DNA of 64,000 nucleotides from Pseudomonas sp. Leaf48. GTDB lineage: Bacteria; Pseudomonadota; Gammaproteobacteria; Pseudomonadales; Pseudomonadaceae. The stretch spans positions 271,905 to 335,904 of the forward strand of contig NZ_LMLH01000012.1 of assembly GCF_001421885.1 (NCBI RefSeq), in the 5' to 3' direction. The translations under genes and the position numbers were made by a program. How positions within the stretch are numbered: the stretch's first letter is position 1; every line of letters begins with the position of its first letter. The notes beneath the pieces were generated by a model. That model saw only the letters and a list, made by a program, of their open reading frames with translations. It searched no databases and was not told where the DNA came from. Below, piece after piece: positions 54,209 to 61,565 of this stretch.

Positions 54209-55417
54209 ATGACATCGATGTGGCGTACGTGCGGTTGGGTTCTGCTGGGGAGTGCGCTGATCCTTGCGTTGTCTCTGGGAGTGCGACATGGCTTCGGGCT
54301 GTTTCTGGCGCCGATGAGCGCAGAGTTCGGCTGGGGGCGTGAAGTCTTTGCCTTTGCGATCGCCTTGCAGAACCTGATCTGGGGGCTGGCCCAGCCCTTC
54401 ACCGGCGCCCTGGCCGACCGCTTCGGCGCGGCGAAAGTGGTATTGATCGGTGGCGTGTTCTACACGGCAGGATTGATCTGCATGGCGCTTTCCGACTCGC
54501 CGCTGACCCTGTCCTTGAGTGCCGGTCTGCTGATCGGCATCGGTTTGTCCGGCACTTCATTCTCGGTGATTCTTGGCGTAGTCGGCCGCGCAGTGCCGCC
54601 GGAGAAGCGCAGCCTGGGCATGGGCATCGCCAGTGCCGCTGGCTCTTTCGGTCAGTTCGCCATGTTGCCTGGCACCCTGGGGCTGATTGGCTGGCTGGGT
54701 TGGTCGGCGGCCTTGCTGGTGCTGGGTCTGTTGGTGGCGCTGATCGTACCGTTGGTGAGCATGCTCAAGGACAAGCCGTTGCCGGTATTGGGCCATGAAC
54801 AGACTCTGGGTGAAGCACTGCGCGAAGCCTGCTCCCACTCCGGGTTCTGGCTGCTGGCGTTCGGCTTTTTTGTCTGCGGCTTTCAGGTGGTGTTCATCGG
54901 CGTGCACCTGCCGGCCTATCTGGTGGATCAACATCTTCCGGCGACGGTCGGCACCACGGTGCTGGCGCTGATCGGCCTGTTCAACATCTTCGGTACCTAC
55001 ACCGCCGGCTGGCTCGGCGGGCGCATGTCCAAGCCGCGTCTGCTCACCGGTTTGTACCTGCTGCGGGCAGTGGTCATCACGCTATTCCTGTGGGCACCGG
55101 TATCCACCACCACGGCCTATCTGTTCGGCATGGCCATGGGCTTCCTGTGGCTGTCTACCGTGCCGTTGACCAACGGTACCGTGGCGACCTTGTTCGGTGT
55201 GCGAAACCTGTCCATGCTCGGCGGCATAGTGTTCCTGTTTCACCAGCTCGGCGCGTTCCTCGGTGGCTGGCTGGGCGGGGTCGTGTACGACCGAACCGGG
55301 AGTTATGACTTGATCTGGCAAATGGCGATTCTCTTGAGCCTGTTGGCCGCCGCCCTGAACTGGCCGGTGCGTGAGCGGCCGGTAGCGCGTCTGCAAGCGC
55401 AGGTGGGGGCGATATGA
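54209..55417 (+). CDS. Major facilitator superfamily transporter
   Basis: A 402-residue MFS protein with 12 predicted helices. The first cytoplasmic loop has GALADRFGAAKVVLIGGVFY, the MFS signature, and RHGFGLFLAPMSAEFGWGREVFAFAIALQNLIWGLAQP resembles the oxalate/formate and monocarboxylate-type branch. The substrate is unknown; MarR control often points to drug or phenolic compound efflux. The ATG follows GGAGAAGAACA. Its stop overlaps a 40-residue ORF (ATGA). Confidence 0.9.
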   Translation: MTSMWRTCGWVLLGSALILALSLGVRHGFGLFLAPMSAEFGWGREVFAFAIALQNLIWGLAQPFTGALADRFGAAKVVLIGGVFYTAGLICMALSDSPLTLSLSAGLLIGIGLSGTSFSVILGVVGRAVPPEKRSLGMGIASAAGSFGQFAMLPGTLGLIGWLGWSAALLVLGLLVALIVPLVSMLKDKPLPVLGHEQTLGEALREACSHSGFWLLAFGFFVCGFQVVFIGVHLPAYLVDQHLPATVGTTVLALIGLFNIFGTYTAGWLGGRMSKPRLLTGLYLLRAVVITLFLWAPVSTTTAYLFGMAMGFLWLSTVPLTNGTVATLFGVRNLSMLGGIVFLFHQLGAFLGGWLGGVVYDRTGSYDLIWQMAILLSLLAAALNWPVRERPVARLQAQVGAI

Positions 55418-55536
55418 ACAGTCTCTGGCCGCGGATCGCTGTAGCGGCCGTCTGCGCCTTGCTGCTGGCGTTGTCCTGGTGGGGCTGGCATCAGGGCGGG
55501 CTGGCGCTGATGCAGTTGGGCATGGGTGCTTGCTAG
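55414..55536 (+). CDS. Small membrane protein, 40 residues, downstream of the MFS gene
   Basis: This short ORF reads MNSLWPRIAVAAVCALLLAL then SWWGWHQGGLALMQLGMGAC and ends with TAG at 55534-55536. It begins inside the MFS stop codon (ATGA), the coupling used by the overlapping cobalamin genes. It has one clear transmembrane helix (residues 7-23) and a short tail ending in cysteine. It may be a helper subunit of the transporter. No similar protein is known to me; the coding claim rests on the overlap and the single-helix pattern. Confidence 0.62.
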   Translation: MNSLWPRIAVAAVCALLLALSWWGWHQGGLALMQLGMGAC

Positions 55537-55591
55537 CAAGCGGCGAGGGCGAGTAACTTCGTTTTTGACTACTTGATAAGGATGCACCGAC

Positions 55592-56143
55592 ATGCTGATG
55601 CGCTGGATTGCAGTTCCTGCGTTGCTGGTGGCGATGACCGGGCTGGCCCACGCGGGCGAGTGCCCGGAGCTGCTGCAGGGCTCACTGCCAAAGCTGCGCG
55701 CCAAGGAATCCATCGACCTGTGCCAGCGGTTCGAGGGCAAGCCGTTGGTGGTGGTCAATACCGCCAGCTTCTGCGGTTTCGCGCCGCAGTTCAAAAGCCT
55801 TGAGGCGCTCAATCAGCGCTACAAGGGCCAGGGGCTGGAGGTGATCGGCGTGCCCTCCAATGACTTCAAGCAGGAGTCCAAGGATGGCGCCGAGACTGCC
55901 AAGGTCTGTTACGTCAATTACGGCGTGACTTTCACCATGACCGAGCCGCAACCGGTGCGAGGCGCAGACGCGACGCACCTGTTCAAGGTCCTGGCCGAAC
56001 AGAGCAGTGCGCCGAAGTGGAACTTCTACAAGTACGTGGTCGATCGCAAGGGCAATGTGATTGCCAGTTTTTCCAGCCTGACAAAACCTGACGACCCCGA
56101 GTTCATTGCCGCAGTGGAGCAGGCTCTGGCCTCCAAACCCTGA
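55592..56143 (+). CDS. Exported glutathione peroxidase-like protein
   Basis: A 183-residue thiol peroxidase of the glutathione peroxidase family with a signal peptide ([20 protein letters not shown]). The peroxidatic cysteine is C61 in [20 protein letters not shown], where mammalian enzymes have selenocysteine. [16 protein letters not shown] and [16 protein letters not shown] complete the catalytic set. The periplasmic location is unusual compared with the cytosolic BtuE type. The ATG follows AAGGATGCACCGAC; an ATG two codons later is possible. A terminator follows. Confidence 0.9.
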   Translation: MLMRWIAVPALLVAMTGLAHAGECPELLQGSLPKLRAKESIDLCQRFEGKPLVVVNTASFCGFAPQFKSLEALNQRYKGQGLEVIGVPSNDFKQESKDGAETAKVCYVNYGVTFTMTEPQPVRGADATHLFKVLAEQSSAPKWNFYKYVVDRKGNVIASFSSLTKPDDPEFIAAVEQALASKP

Positions 56144-56155
56144 ACTGCGTCCACT

Positions 56156-56195
56156 AAAAAGCCCCGCCTCTGTACAAGAGAGCGGGGCTTTTTTG
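56156..56195. terminator. Bidirectional terminator
   Basis: AAAAAGCCCCGC and GCGGGGCTTTTTT arms form a strong stem with T runs on both strands, between the peroxidase (plus) and fadL-like (minus) genes. Confidence 0.88.
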
Positions 56196-56232
56196 ATTCG
56201 ATCGGCGAGCGATTCAGGCTCGCCGGGAATCA

Positions 56233-57504
56233 TCAGAAGCGGTAGGTCGCACCGACACCGAAACCGTTCGCGTAGTTTTCATACTTGGCGTTGTAGGTCT
56301 GACCACGGTCGTTGCTGTTGTTGACCTTGACCGAATCTTCGCGCAGGTACGAGTACGCCACGTCGATGGTCAGGTCGTCGGTTGGGCTCCAGCCGGCGCC
56401 CAGGCTGAAAATCTTGCGATCGCCAGTCGGGATGCGTGGGGAACGGTCGACGTTGTTGGTCGGCGCCTGGTCAACGGACAGACCGGTACGCAGTACCCAT
56501 TGCTTGTTCAACTGGTAGGACGCGCCGATGGCGTGAGCCCAGGTGTCGTGCCAGTTCTGCTCTTCGGTGATGGTACCGAACTGACCGTTCAGAATACCCG
56601 GAACACCTTTGTTTTCGACGGTGATTTCTTTCAGGCGGCTCCAGCGAGTCCAGGTGCTGCCTGCGTACAGAGTCCACTTGTCGTCAAGCTGGTGAGTGAC
56701 CGAGAAGTCCACCGACTCAGGGGTGGTCAGGTCCAGCGATGCGTCGTACTTCTGGCTTGGGTTCTGGCCGATCAGGCCCAGCACGTTGTAATTGACCTTG
56801 GTGTCACCCTCGAGCTTGTACTTCACTTTCGAGTGGTAGGTCAGGCCGACACGGGTGCTGTCGGTGGCTTGCACCAGCACGCCGATGTTGTAGCCCAGCG
56901 CAGTGTCATCACCTTTGATCTTGACGTTGCCGTCCGGCGCGGCCTGGGTGATCGACAGATTCGATTCCAGGGTGCCGTCGATGCGGTTGATGGTCGGGCC
57001 GAATCCGACGGAAACCTTGTCGTTGAAGGCGTAGCTGACAGTCGGTTGCACGGTGACGATTTTAACTTCGCTCTTGCTGCCGAAGTAGCGACCGGCAAAG
57101 CCGTTTTCGTAGTCGGTTACCAGACCGAACGGAGCGTAAACGCCCACACCGAAAGCCCACTGGTCGTCGATTGGCTTGACGTAGTAGCCCATGGGTACGG
57201 CGATGAACGGTACCATGTCGCCGTCGTTGCTGCCGCCGTTCGGGAAGGAGCTTGCCTGGCTGATGTCAGTGTGTGCGTCGAGCATTGCAACACCGCCGGT
57301 GACTTGTTCGCGCTTGATGCGGGACATGCCGGCAGGGTTGCCAAAAATGGTGGAAGCGTCGTCTGCTGCGGAAGATCGCCCGGCAAAGCCCGTACCCATC
57401 CCGCTGATGCTTTGTTCGTTGATGGCAAAGCCACTTGCAAAGATCTGGGTGGATGCCATGGCAACAGCGAGGCTAAGGGTGGTTTTGAGCATTACTTTTT
57501 TCAT
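56233..57504 (-). CDS. Outer membrane long-chain fatty acid porin, FadL/OMPP1/TodX family
   Basis: A 423-residue outer membrane beta-barrel with signal peptide (MKKVMLKTTLSLAVAMASTQIFA). The mature N-terminus SGFAINEQSISGMGTGFAGR is the FadL hatch signature, followed by STIFGNPAGMSRI. The barrel ends in aromatic TYRF. The family imports long-chain fatty acids or hydrocarbons. The chain is near the usual length of 420-450. It is transcribed convergently with the peroxidase gene. A fad regulator is not evident nearby. fadL is the likely symbol, not proved. Confidence 0.93.
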   Translation of the reverse strand: MKKVMLKTTLSLAVAMASTQIFASGFAINEQSISGMGTGFAGRSSAADDASTIFGNPAGMSRIKREQVTGGVAMLDAHTDISQASSFPNGGSNDGDMVPFIAVPMGYYVKPIDDQWAFGVGVYAPFGLVTDYENGFAGRYFGSKSEVKIVTVQPTVSYAFNDKVSVGFGPTINRIDGTLESNLSITQAAPDGNVKIKGDDTALGYNIGVLVQATDSTRVGLTYHSKVKYKLEGDTKVNYNVLGLIGQNPSQKYDASLDLTTPESVDFSVTHQLDDKWTLYAGSTWTRWSRLKEITVENKGVPGILNGQFGTITEEQNWHDTWAHAIGASYQLNKQWVLRTGLSVDQAPTNNVDRSPRIPTGDRKIFSLGAGWSPTDDLTIDVAYSYLREDSVKVNNSNDRGQTYNAKYENYANGFGVGATYRF

Positions 57505-57650
57505 TATTAGAACTCCTGGTGATCACCGGGGCGGAAATTACCAACATTTTCGTCCCAGCGCCATAGGCTGTAACGCTTGAGTTAGAGCGGTTTTGTAGGA
57601 CAATCAGACCAGATTCGGCACTTGTTGCACGATCTTGCGAAACTGGTGGG

Positions 57651-58133
57651 TCAGCAAGCGACTTGATTGAGGGGGGCAACGCAGGTTTGCCAGGCGCACG
57701 TAAAATCACGCAGGCGCCCCTGGGGTTGAAAGGTCTGGCGCCAGATTCTGGCCATACCGAGCAAATCATCCGGGGCGGGGAGGGGGGGGTTCTGTTCTTC
57801 GATCAGTAGCCAGGCAATGGCCGTGGCATAACGCAGATTAACGGTCAGTTCCAGGTGCGGGCCGCTGAGAAACGCATGCTGGCTGGCCAGGCCGCGAACC
57901 AGGCTGGCGCGTTCGGGATCAAGGGCCAGGTAATGGTCCCAGAGGGCCTGGTGACGCAGTTCAGCGATTCGATACAAACCGTGTCCACGGCGGTCATGCA
58001 GGGCGGAGCCAAGGGCCGACTGACTGGCGGCGATGCCCAGCAGCAGGGATTCGGCGGTTGCGCTATGGCGTCCAAGATAAATCAGGGTTGGACGAATCAC
58101 ATAACGGCACAGTTCGCTGGCAGCGATACCCAT
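57651..58133 (-). CDS. Hypothetical protein, 160 residues
   Basis: A helical protein of unknown family, beginning MGIAASELCRYVIRPTLIYL and rich in leucine, alanine and histidine (HDRRGHGLYRIAELRHQALWDHYLA). Several tryptophans and two cysteines occur at the C-terminus. The ATG at 58131-58133 has GAGGGTCTT upstream; an in-frame start at 58187 is less likely. No signal peptide. It is upstream of, and co-directed with, fadL across about 146 bp that hold no gene. The gene is plausible but not confirmed by a recognised domain. Confidence 0.65.
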   Translation of the reverse strand: MGIAASELCRYVIRPTLIYLGRHSATAESLLLGIAASQSALGSALHDRRGHGLYRIAELRHQALWDHYLALDPERASLVRGLASQHAFLSGPHLELTVNLRYATAIAWLLIEEQNPPLPAPDDLLGMARIWRQTFQPQGRLRDFTCAWQTCVAPLNQVAC

Positions 58134-58349
58134 AAGACCCTCGAAAACCGAATTGGGCGGCGATACCTGAATGGGCTTTGGCAGCAATGGATCGGCTCAG
58201 GCTCGCCGGAAGCGGACGGGCCGCTTGAGTTGAAGTGTAGTGTCATATTCGTGCTGTAAAGGCCTGTTTTTAAAATATTTCTGGCGGACAGTTATAACCG
58301 TTATATCGGTTGGTGCTTAGCCGATGGCTTTGAAACATGAAATCTCGGG

Positions 58350-58385
58350 CAATAAAAAGCCCCGCTTTTTCGGCAGGGCTTTTGA
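58350..58385 (-). terminator. Terminator downstream of the 58408 gene
   Basis: On the minus strand AAAGCCCTGCCG ... GCGGGGCTTTTTATT forms a stem followed by T residues. Confidence 0.75.
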
Positions 58386-58407
58386 GGTTTTCAGCCTTTC
58401 TGGCGTC

Positions 58408-58632
58408 TCAGGCAACCAGTGCCTGACGGGTACGCTCGATCACGGCCTGCAACGGCTCGGCGCTGGAGTATTGATCGGGGTACAGGCGTTCGCTGTGACG
58501 GGCGATGCCGTGTTCGTTGACCAGGGTGAAGCTGAAGCAGCCTTTGCGAGCGGCCATGATCAGGCAGTTCATTGGAGCAAAAGCGTTGGTTAGGGTGCGA
58601 ATGGCATCCTGAGTGTGGATTTGAGTAGACAT
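58408..58632 (-). CDS. Small hypothetical protein, 74 residues
   Basis: A short soluble protein reading MSTQIHTQDAIRTLTNAFAP, then MNCLIMAARKGCFSFTLVNE and a C-terminal helix LQAVIERTRQALVA. The alternating hydrophobic strand in the middle looks like a small alpha-beta fold. The ATG at 58630-58632 is preceded by AGGAACACCAATA and followed after its stop by a terminator, which supports real expression. I do not recognise the family. Confidence 0.75.
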   Translation of the reverse strand: MSTQIHTQDAIRTLTNAFAPMNCLIMAARKGCFSFTLVNEHGIARHSERLYPDQYSSAEPLQAVIERTRQALVA

Positions 58633-59330
58633 TATTGGTGTTCCTGCATATGACACGGATAAGAACCGTGCAACGTTAAAACGTTCCAGTAACGTCGATC
58701 ACCATTGATCGAACGAAGAACCCGACTGGAACAAAGCAGCCAGTTTGAAGCGCTGATAAGTTGGCGCGCTTGGGCTGGCAGGTAGGTACTTAGGAGGGCA
58801 GGCAACACATCGAGGGCAAAGGTTCTGGGCCCGGGGTGAAGATCCTGATCAATTTGCAGGCTGGTTCGGTCAGAGTAAGTGAGCCTGGCAACACCCTTTG
58901 CATTGGCAGAGGCTGTGTTGGCGCAAGATTTACCTGGAAACCATCGAGGTGGCCGATCCCGCTTGTTCGATGGAGTCTTCCGTTGGGAAGACCGACCGGG
59001 GGGATTTGTTCGACCAGAATTGACTTTCAGCTTGGTACTAACGCTGCGGATACTAACGTATTGAATTGGTAAAGGGAAGTGTGATAGCGAAAAAGTCTGC
59101 TCGTCACGGTTCGCTTGGCTGTTTTGCCCGTAATGGGTTGTGCGGGTGGTACTGACTGGCGAACCCCGTATCCGGGCCGAATCCGACCATCGGTCATCGA
59201 AGTTTGTAACATCGTGAGCCCGCTTATCGCCGGGTTTTCGGGGCTTATCCATAAAAAAACGGAAAAATGCGCCGAACCGGTGCACCGATATAACCGTCGC
59301 GAAGGCACTTGTGCACATAAGTTGCCCAGA

Positions 59331-59348
59331 CTGTCACCGCACTGTCAT
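59331..59348 (+). promoter_or_regulatory. Pho-box-like direct repeat
   Basis: CTGTCAC-CGCA-CTGTCAT fits the 7-4-7 PhoB consensus at 13 of the 14 half-site positions. It points towards the gene at 59625, 277 bp away. Confidence 0.5.
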
Positions 59349-59496
59349 CTCGGGTTCCAGCATCATGGGTGCCTGTAACCAAAATTTAAGTCAATGAAAA
59401 ATCTCGCTTTTTTTTACTGGTGAAAAAATCGTCAGTTTGACTGTAAGCCCCATTCCACAGGGCTTTGCGCGGGTTCAAGGGGGGTTGTCCACTGAG

Positions 59497-59519
59497 TTAT
59501 CCACAGGATCTGTGGATTG
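59497..59519. promoter_or_regulatory. Pair of DnaA-box-like sequences
   Basis: A perfect TTATCCACA at 59497-59505 faces TGTGGATTG (complement of CAATCCACA) at 59511-59519, with a 5-bp spacer. It lies about 100 bp upstream of the Sel1-like gene, far from any known origin marker such as dnaA-dnaN. Confidence 0.45.
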
Positions 59520-59624
59520 TCCCGAGCGCTTGCTCTAGCACGGGCGTGCTGGGGCTTTTTCAGCTTTACCTGTAAGAAAAAGAGAGTAAAGTGGCGCGCC
59601 TTCCGATCTGCCCCACAGTGCTTT

Positions 59625-59948
59625 ATGAAGTTTCGCTCAGTAACGCCTTCGACTTCCTCTACACCCTCCACTGTTACCCCTCCCAAGCGCTTTTCGATGC
59701 GCGTGGCCGAGTGGCTGCTGGATAGCCCGCGCCTGGGCGAAAACACTAACGTCAAACACATCGCCGGACGTTTGCTCAAGCAACCGGCCCGCGAAGGCAT
59801 AGTCGCTGCGCAAAGCCGCCTGGGCCAGTTGATGTGCCGTGAGTGCGGCAACGCCCGGGATCGTCGAATCGGCCAGGACCTTTTGCGCCAGGCCGCTCGC
59901 GCCGGGGATCGACGCGCGCAGCAGGAACTGGGTCTGATCGAAGACTGA
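59625..59948 (+). CDS. Small Sel1-repeat-like protein
   Basis: A 107-residue protein with a Ser/Thr/Pro-rich N-terminus (MKFRSVTPSTSSTPSTVTPP) and a helical body containing Sel1/TPR-like repeats: KQPAREGIVAAQSRLGQLMCREC and LLRQAARAGDRRAQQELGLIE both follow the A-x-x-G-x-x-x-A-Q-x-x-L-G pattern. Such repeats mediate protein contacts. Start at 59625 is the first ATG giving the full body; the frame continues upstream to 59517 without support. It precedes rmuC by 61 bp, so the two may be co-transcribed. Confidence 0.75.
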   Translation: MKFRSVTPSTSSTPSTVTPPKRFSMRVAEWLLDSPRLGENTNVKHIAGRLLKQPAREGIVAAQSRLGQLMCRECGNARDRRIGQDLLRQAARAGDRRAQQELGLIED

Positions 59949-60009
59949 GCTGTCCAAGACCTGACACCTTGGTTAACCTTCAGGCTTTATTTCAATGGCA
60001 GGAGTCGCT

Positions 60010-61488
60010 ATGGCTATGGACTTGACCAGCGTTTTGCTCGGTCTGGCAGGGGCTGCGTTGCCATTACTGGTACTGGCCTGGCAACTGCAGCGTCGGGCAA
60101 GTTCCAGCCAGGCAGAGGTCTTGCTGCTGGAAGAGCGGCTGGCCATGGCGCAATTGGCGCAGGACGGGCTGAATGTGCAACTTGAAGCCAGTCGTGATGA
60201 AGTCGGTGATCTGAGCCAGGCCAACGCCGCCAGGCAGGCAGACCTGGCCGCCCTGCGTCGTGAGGTCGAACTGCTGCAAATCGAACGCGACGACGCGCGC
60301 GATGCCGCCCATGCGTGGAATATCGAGCGTGCTGGTAAAGAGGCCGAATTGCGCCGGCTGGATGCCCGGGCCGCTTCGCTCAATGCCGAGCTGCGCGAGC
60401 AACAGGAAAGCCATCAGCAACGCCTCAATGACCTGCAAGGCTCGCGGGATGAACTGCGTGCGCAGTTCGCCGAACTGGCGGGGAAAATCTTCGATGAACG
60501 TGAGCAGCGTTTTGCCGAAACCAGTCAGCAACGACTGGGGCAGTTGCTCGATCCGTTGAAGGAGCGCATCCAGTCTTTTGAAAAGCGTGTCGAGGAAAGC
60601 TATCAGGCCGAAGCTCGTGAGCGCTTCTCCCTGGCCAAGGAGCTGGAGCGCCTGCAGCAACTTAACCTGCGCCTGAGCGACGAAGCCACCAATCTGACCC
60701 GCGCCTTGAAAGGGCAAAAAACCCAGGGCAACTGGGGCGAGCTGATTCTGGAGCGGGTGCTTGAGCATGCGGGGCTGGAGAAGGGGCGCGAGTATCAGAC
60801 CCAGGTCAACCTCAAGGGCCCTGACGGCGAGCGCTTCCAGCCCGACGTGATCATCTACCTGCCGGGCGACAAGCAGGTAGTGGTCGATTCCAAGGTCAGC
60901 CTCACGGCCTACCAGCAATATGTGGCGGCTGAAGACGAGGCCATCGGCCAGATCGCCATCAAGCAGCATGTGCTGTCCCTGCGAAATCACGTCAAAGGCT
61001 TGGCCGGCAAGGATTACAAACGCCTGGACGGTCTGCATAGCCTGGATTTCGTGTTGCTTTTCGTACCCATCGAGGCGGCATTTTCGGCGGCGTTGCAGGC
61101 AGAGCCGGCGCTGTTCCAGGAAGCGTTCGACCGTAACATCGTGATCGTCAGCCCGACCACGCTGCTGGCGACCCTGCGTGTCATCGACAGCCTGTGGAAG
61201 CAGGAGCGCCAGAGTCAGAACGCCCGGGAAATTGCCGAGCGCGCCGGGTGGCTGTACGACAAGTTCGTGCTGTTCATTCAGGATCTGGATGAGGTTGGCA
61301 ATCGCCTGCAGCAACTGGACAAGGCCTACAGCTCGGCACGTAACAAGCTGACCGAGGGGCGCGGCAACCTGGTCAGTCGCAGTGAGCAGCTCAAATTGCT
61401 GGGCGCGCGGGCGAGCAAGAGCTTGCCGGCGGATTTACTGGAGCGGGCGATGACGGATGTCGACGGGTTGGTTGAGCTGCCGGAATAA
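60010..61488 (+). CDS. rmuC: DNA recombination protein RmuC
   Basis: A 492-residue protein with an N-terminal membrane helix (VLLGLAGAALPLLVLAWQL), a long coiled coil (about residues 30-200, heptad-rich with repeated QLEASRDEVG-type segments) and a nuclease-like domain of the PD-(D/E)XK fold. FQPDVIIYLPGDKQVVVDSKVSLTAYQQY carries the likely active-site D and K. RmuC limits inversions between short inverted repeats in E. coli, which is notable in a repeat-rich genome like this one. The ATG at 60010 follows GGAGTCGCT; another is at 59995. Confidence 0.93.
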   Translation: MAMDLTSVLLGLAGAALPLLVLAWQLQRRASSSQAEVLLLEERLAMAQLAQDGLNVQLEASRDEVGDLSQANAARQADLAALRREVELLQIERDDARDAAHAWNIERAGKEAELRRLDARAASLNAELREQQESHQQRLNDLQGSRDELRAQFAELAGKIFDEREQRFAETSQQRLGQLLDPLKERIQSFEKRVEESYQAEARERFSLAKELERLQQLNLRLSDEATNLTRALKGQKTQGNWGELILERVLEHAGLEKGREYQTQVNLKGPDGERFQPDVIIYLPGDKQVVVDSKVSLTAYQQYVAAEDEAIGQIAIKQHVLSLRNHVKGLAGKDYKRLDGLHSLDFVLLFVPIEAAFSAALQAEPALFQEAFDRNIVIVSPTTLLATLRVIDSLWKQERQSQNAREIAERAGWLYDKFVLFIQDLDEVGNRLQQLDKAYSSARNKLTEGRGNLVSRSEQLKLLGARASKSLPADLLERAMTDVDGLVELPE

Positions 61489-61530
61489 CGGATCAAAAGA
61501 TCAAGATATCGTTCGAACGCGTCGCGGTAT

Positions 61531-61558
61531 TGATCGTTCCCACGCGTGGGAACGATCA
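61531..61558. repeat. 28-bp perfect palindrome with core GTTCCCACGCGTGGGAAC
   Basis: TGATC at the left and GATCA at the right extend the core to a perfect 28-bp palindrome. It lies between the 3' ends of rmuC and the kinase gene, so it may end both transcripts although no T run follows. Confidence 0.75.
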
Positions 61559-61565
61559 GAAAACC

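Larger units (their letters stand above)
58633..59624. other. Gene-free kilobase with regulatory-looking sites
   Basis: About 990 bp without a convincing gene. The one long open frame (58632-59318, minus) has no recognisable features, lacks a good ribosome site and is rich in Arg/Ser/Pro, typical of a chance frame. The stretch contains a Pho-box-like repeat (59331-59348) and two DnaA-box-like sequences (59497-59519). Its promoter-like, AT-richer right third leads into the Sel1-like gene. A small RNA is possible but not shown. Confidence 0.5.

Noticed and set aside
58632..59318. A 228-residue minus-strand frame in the gene-poor kilobase
   Set aside because: Arg/Ser/Pro-rich, no recognisable motif, and poor ribosome site; regarded as a chance frame, though not disproved.
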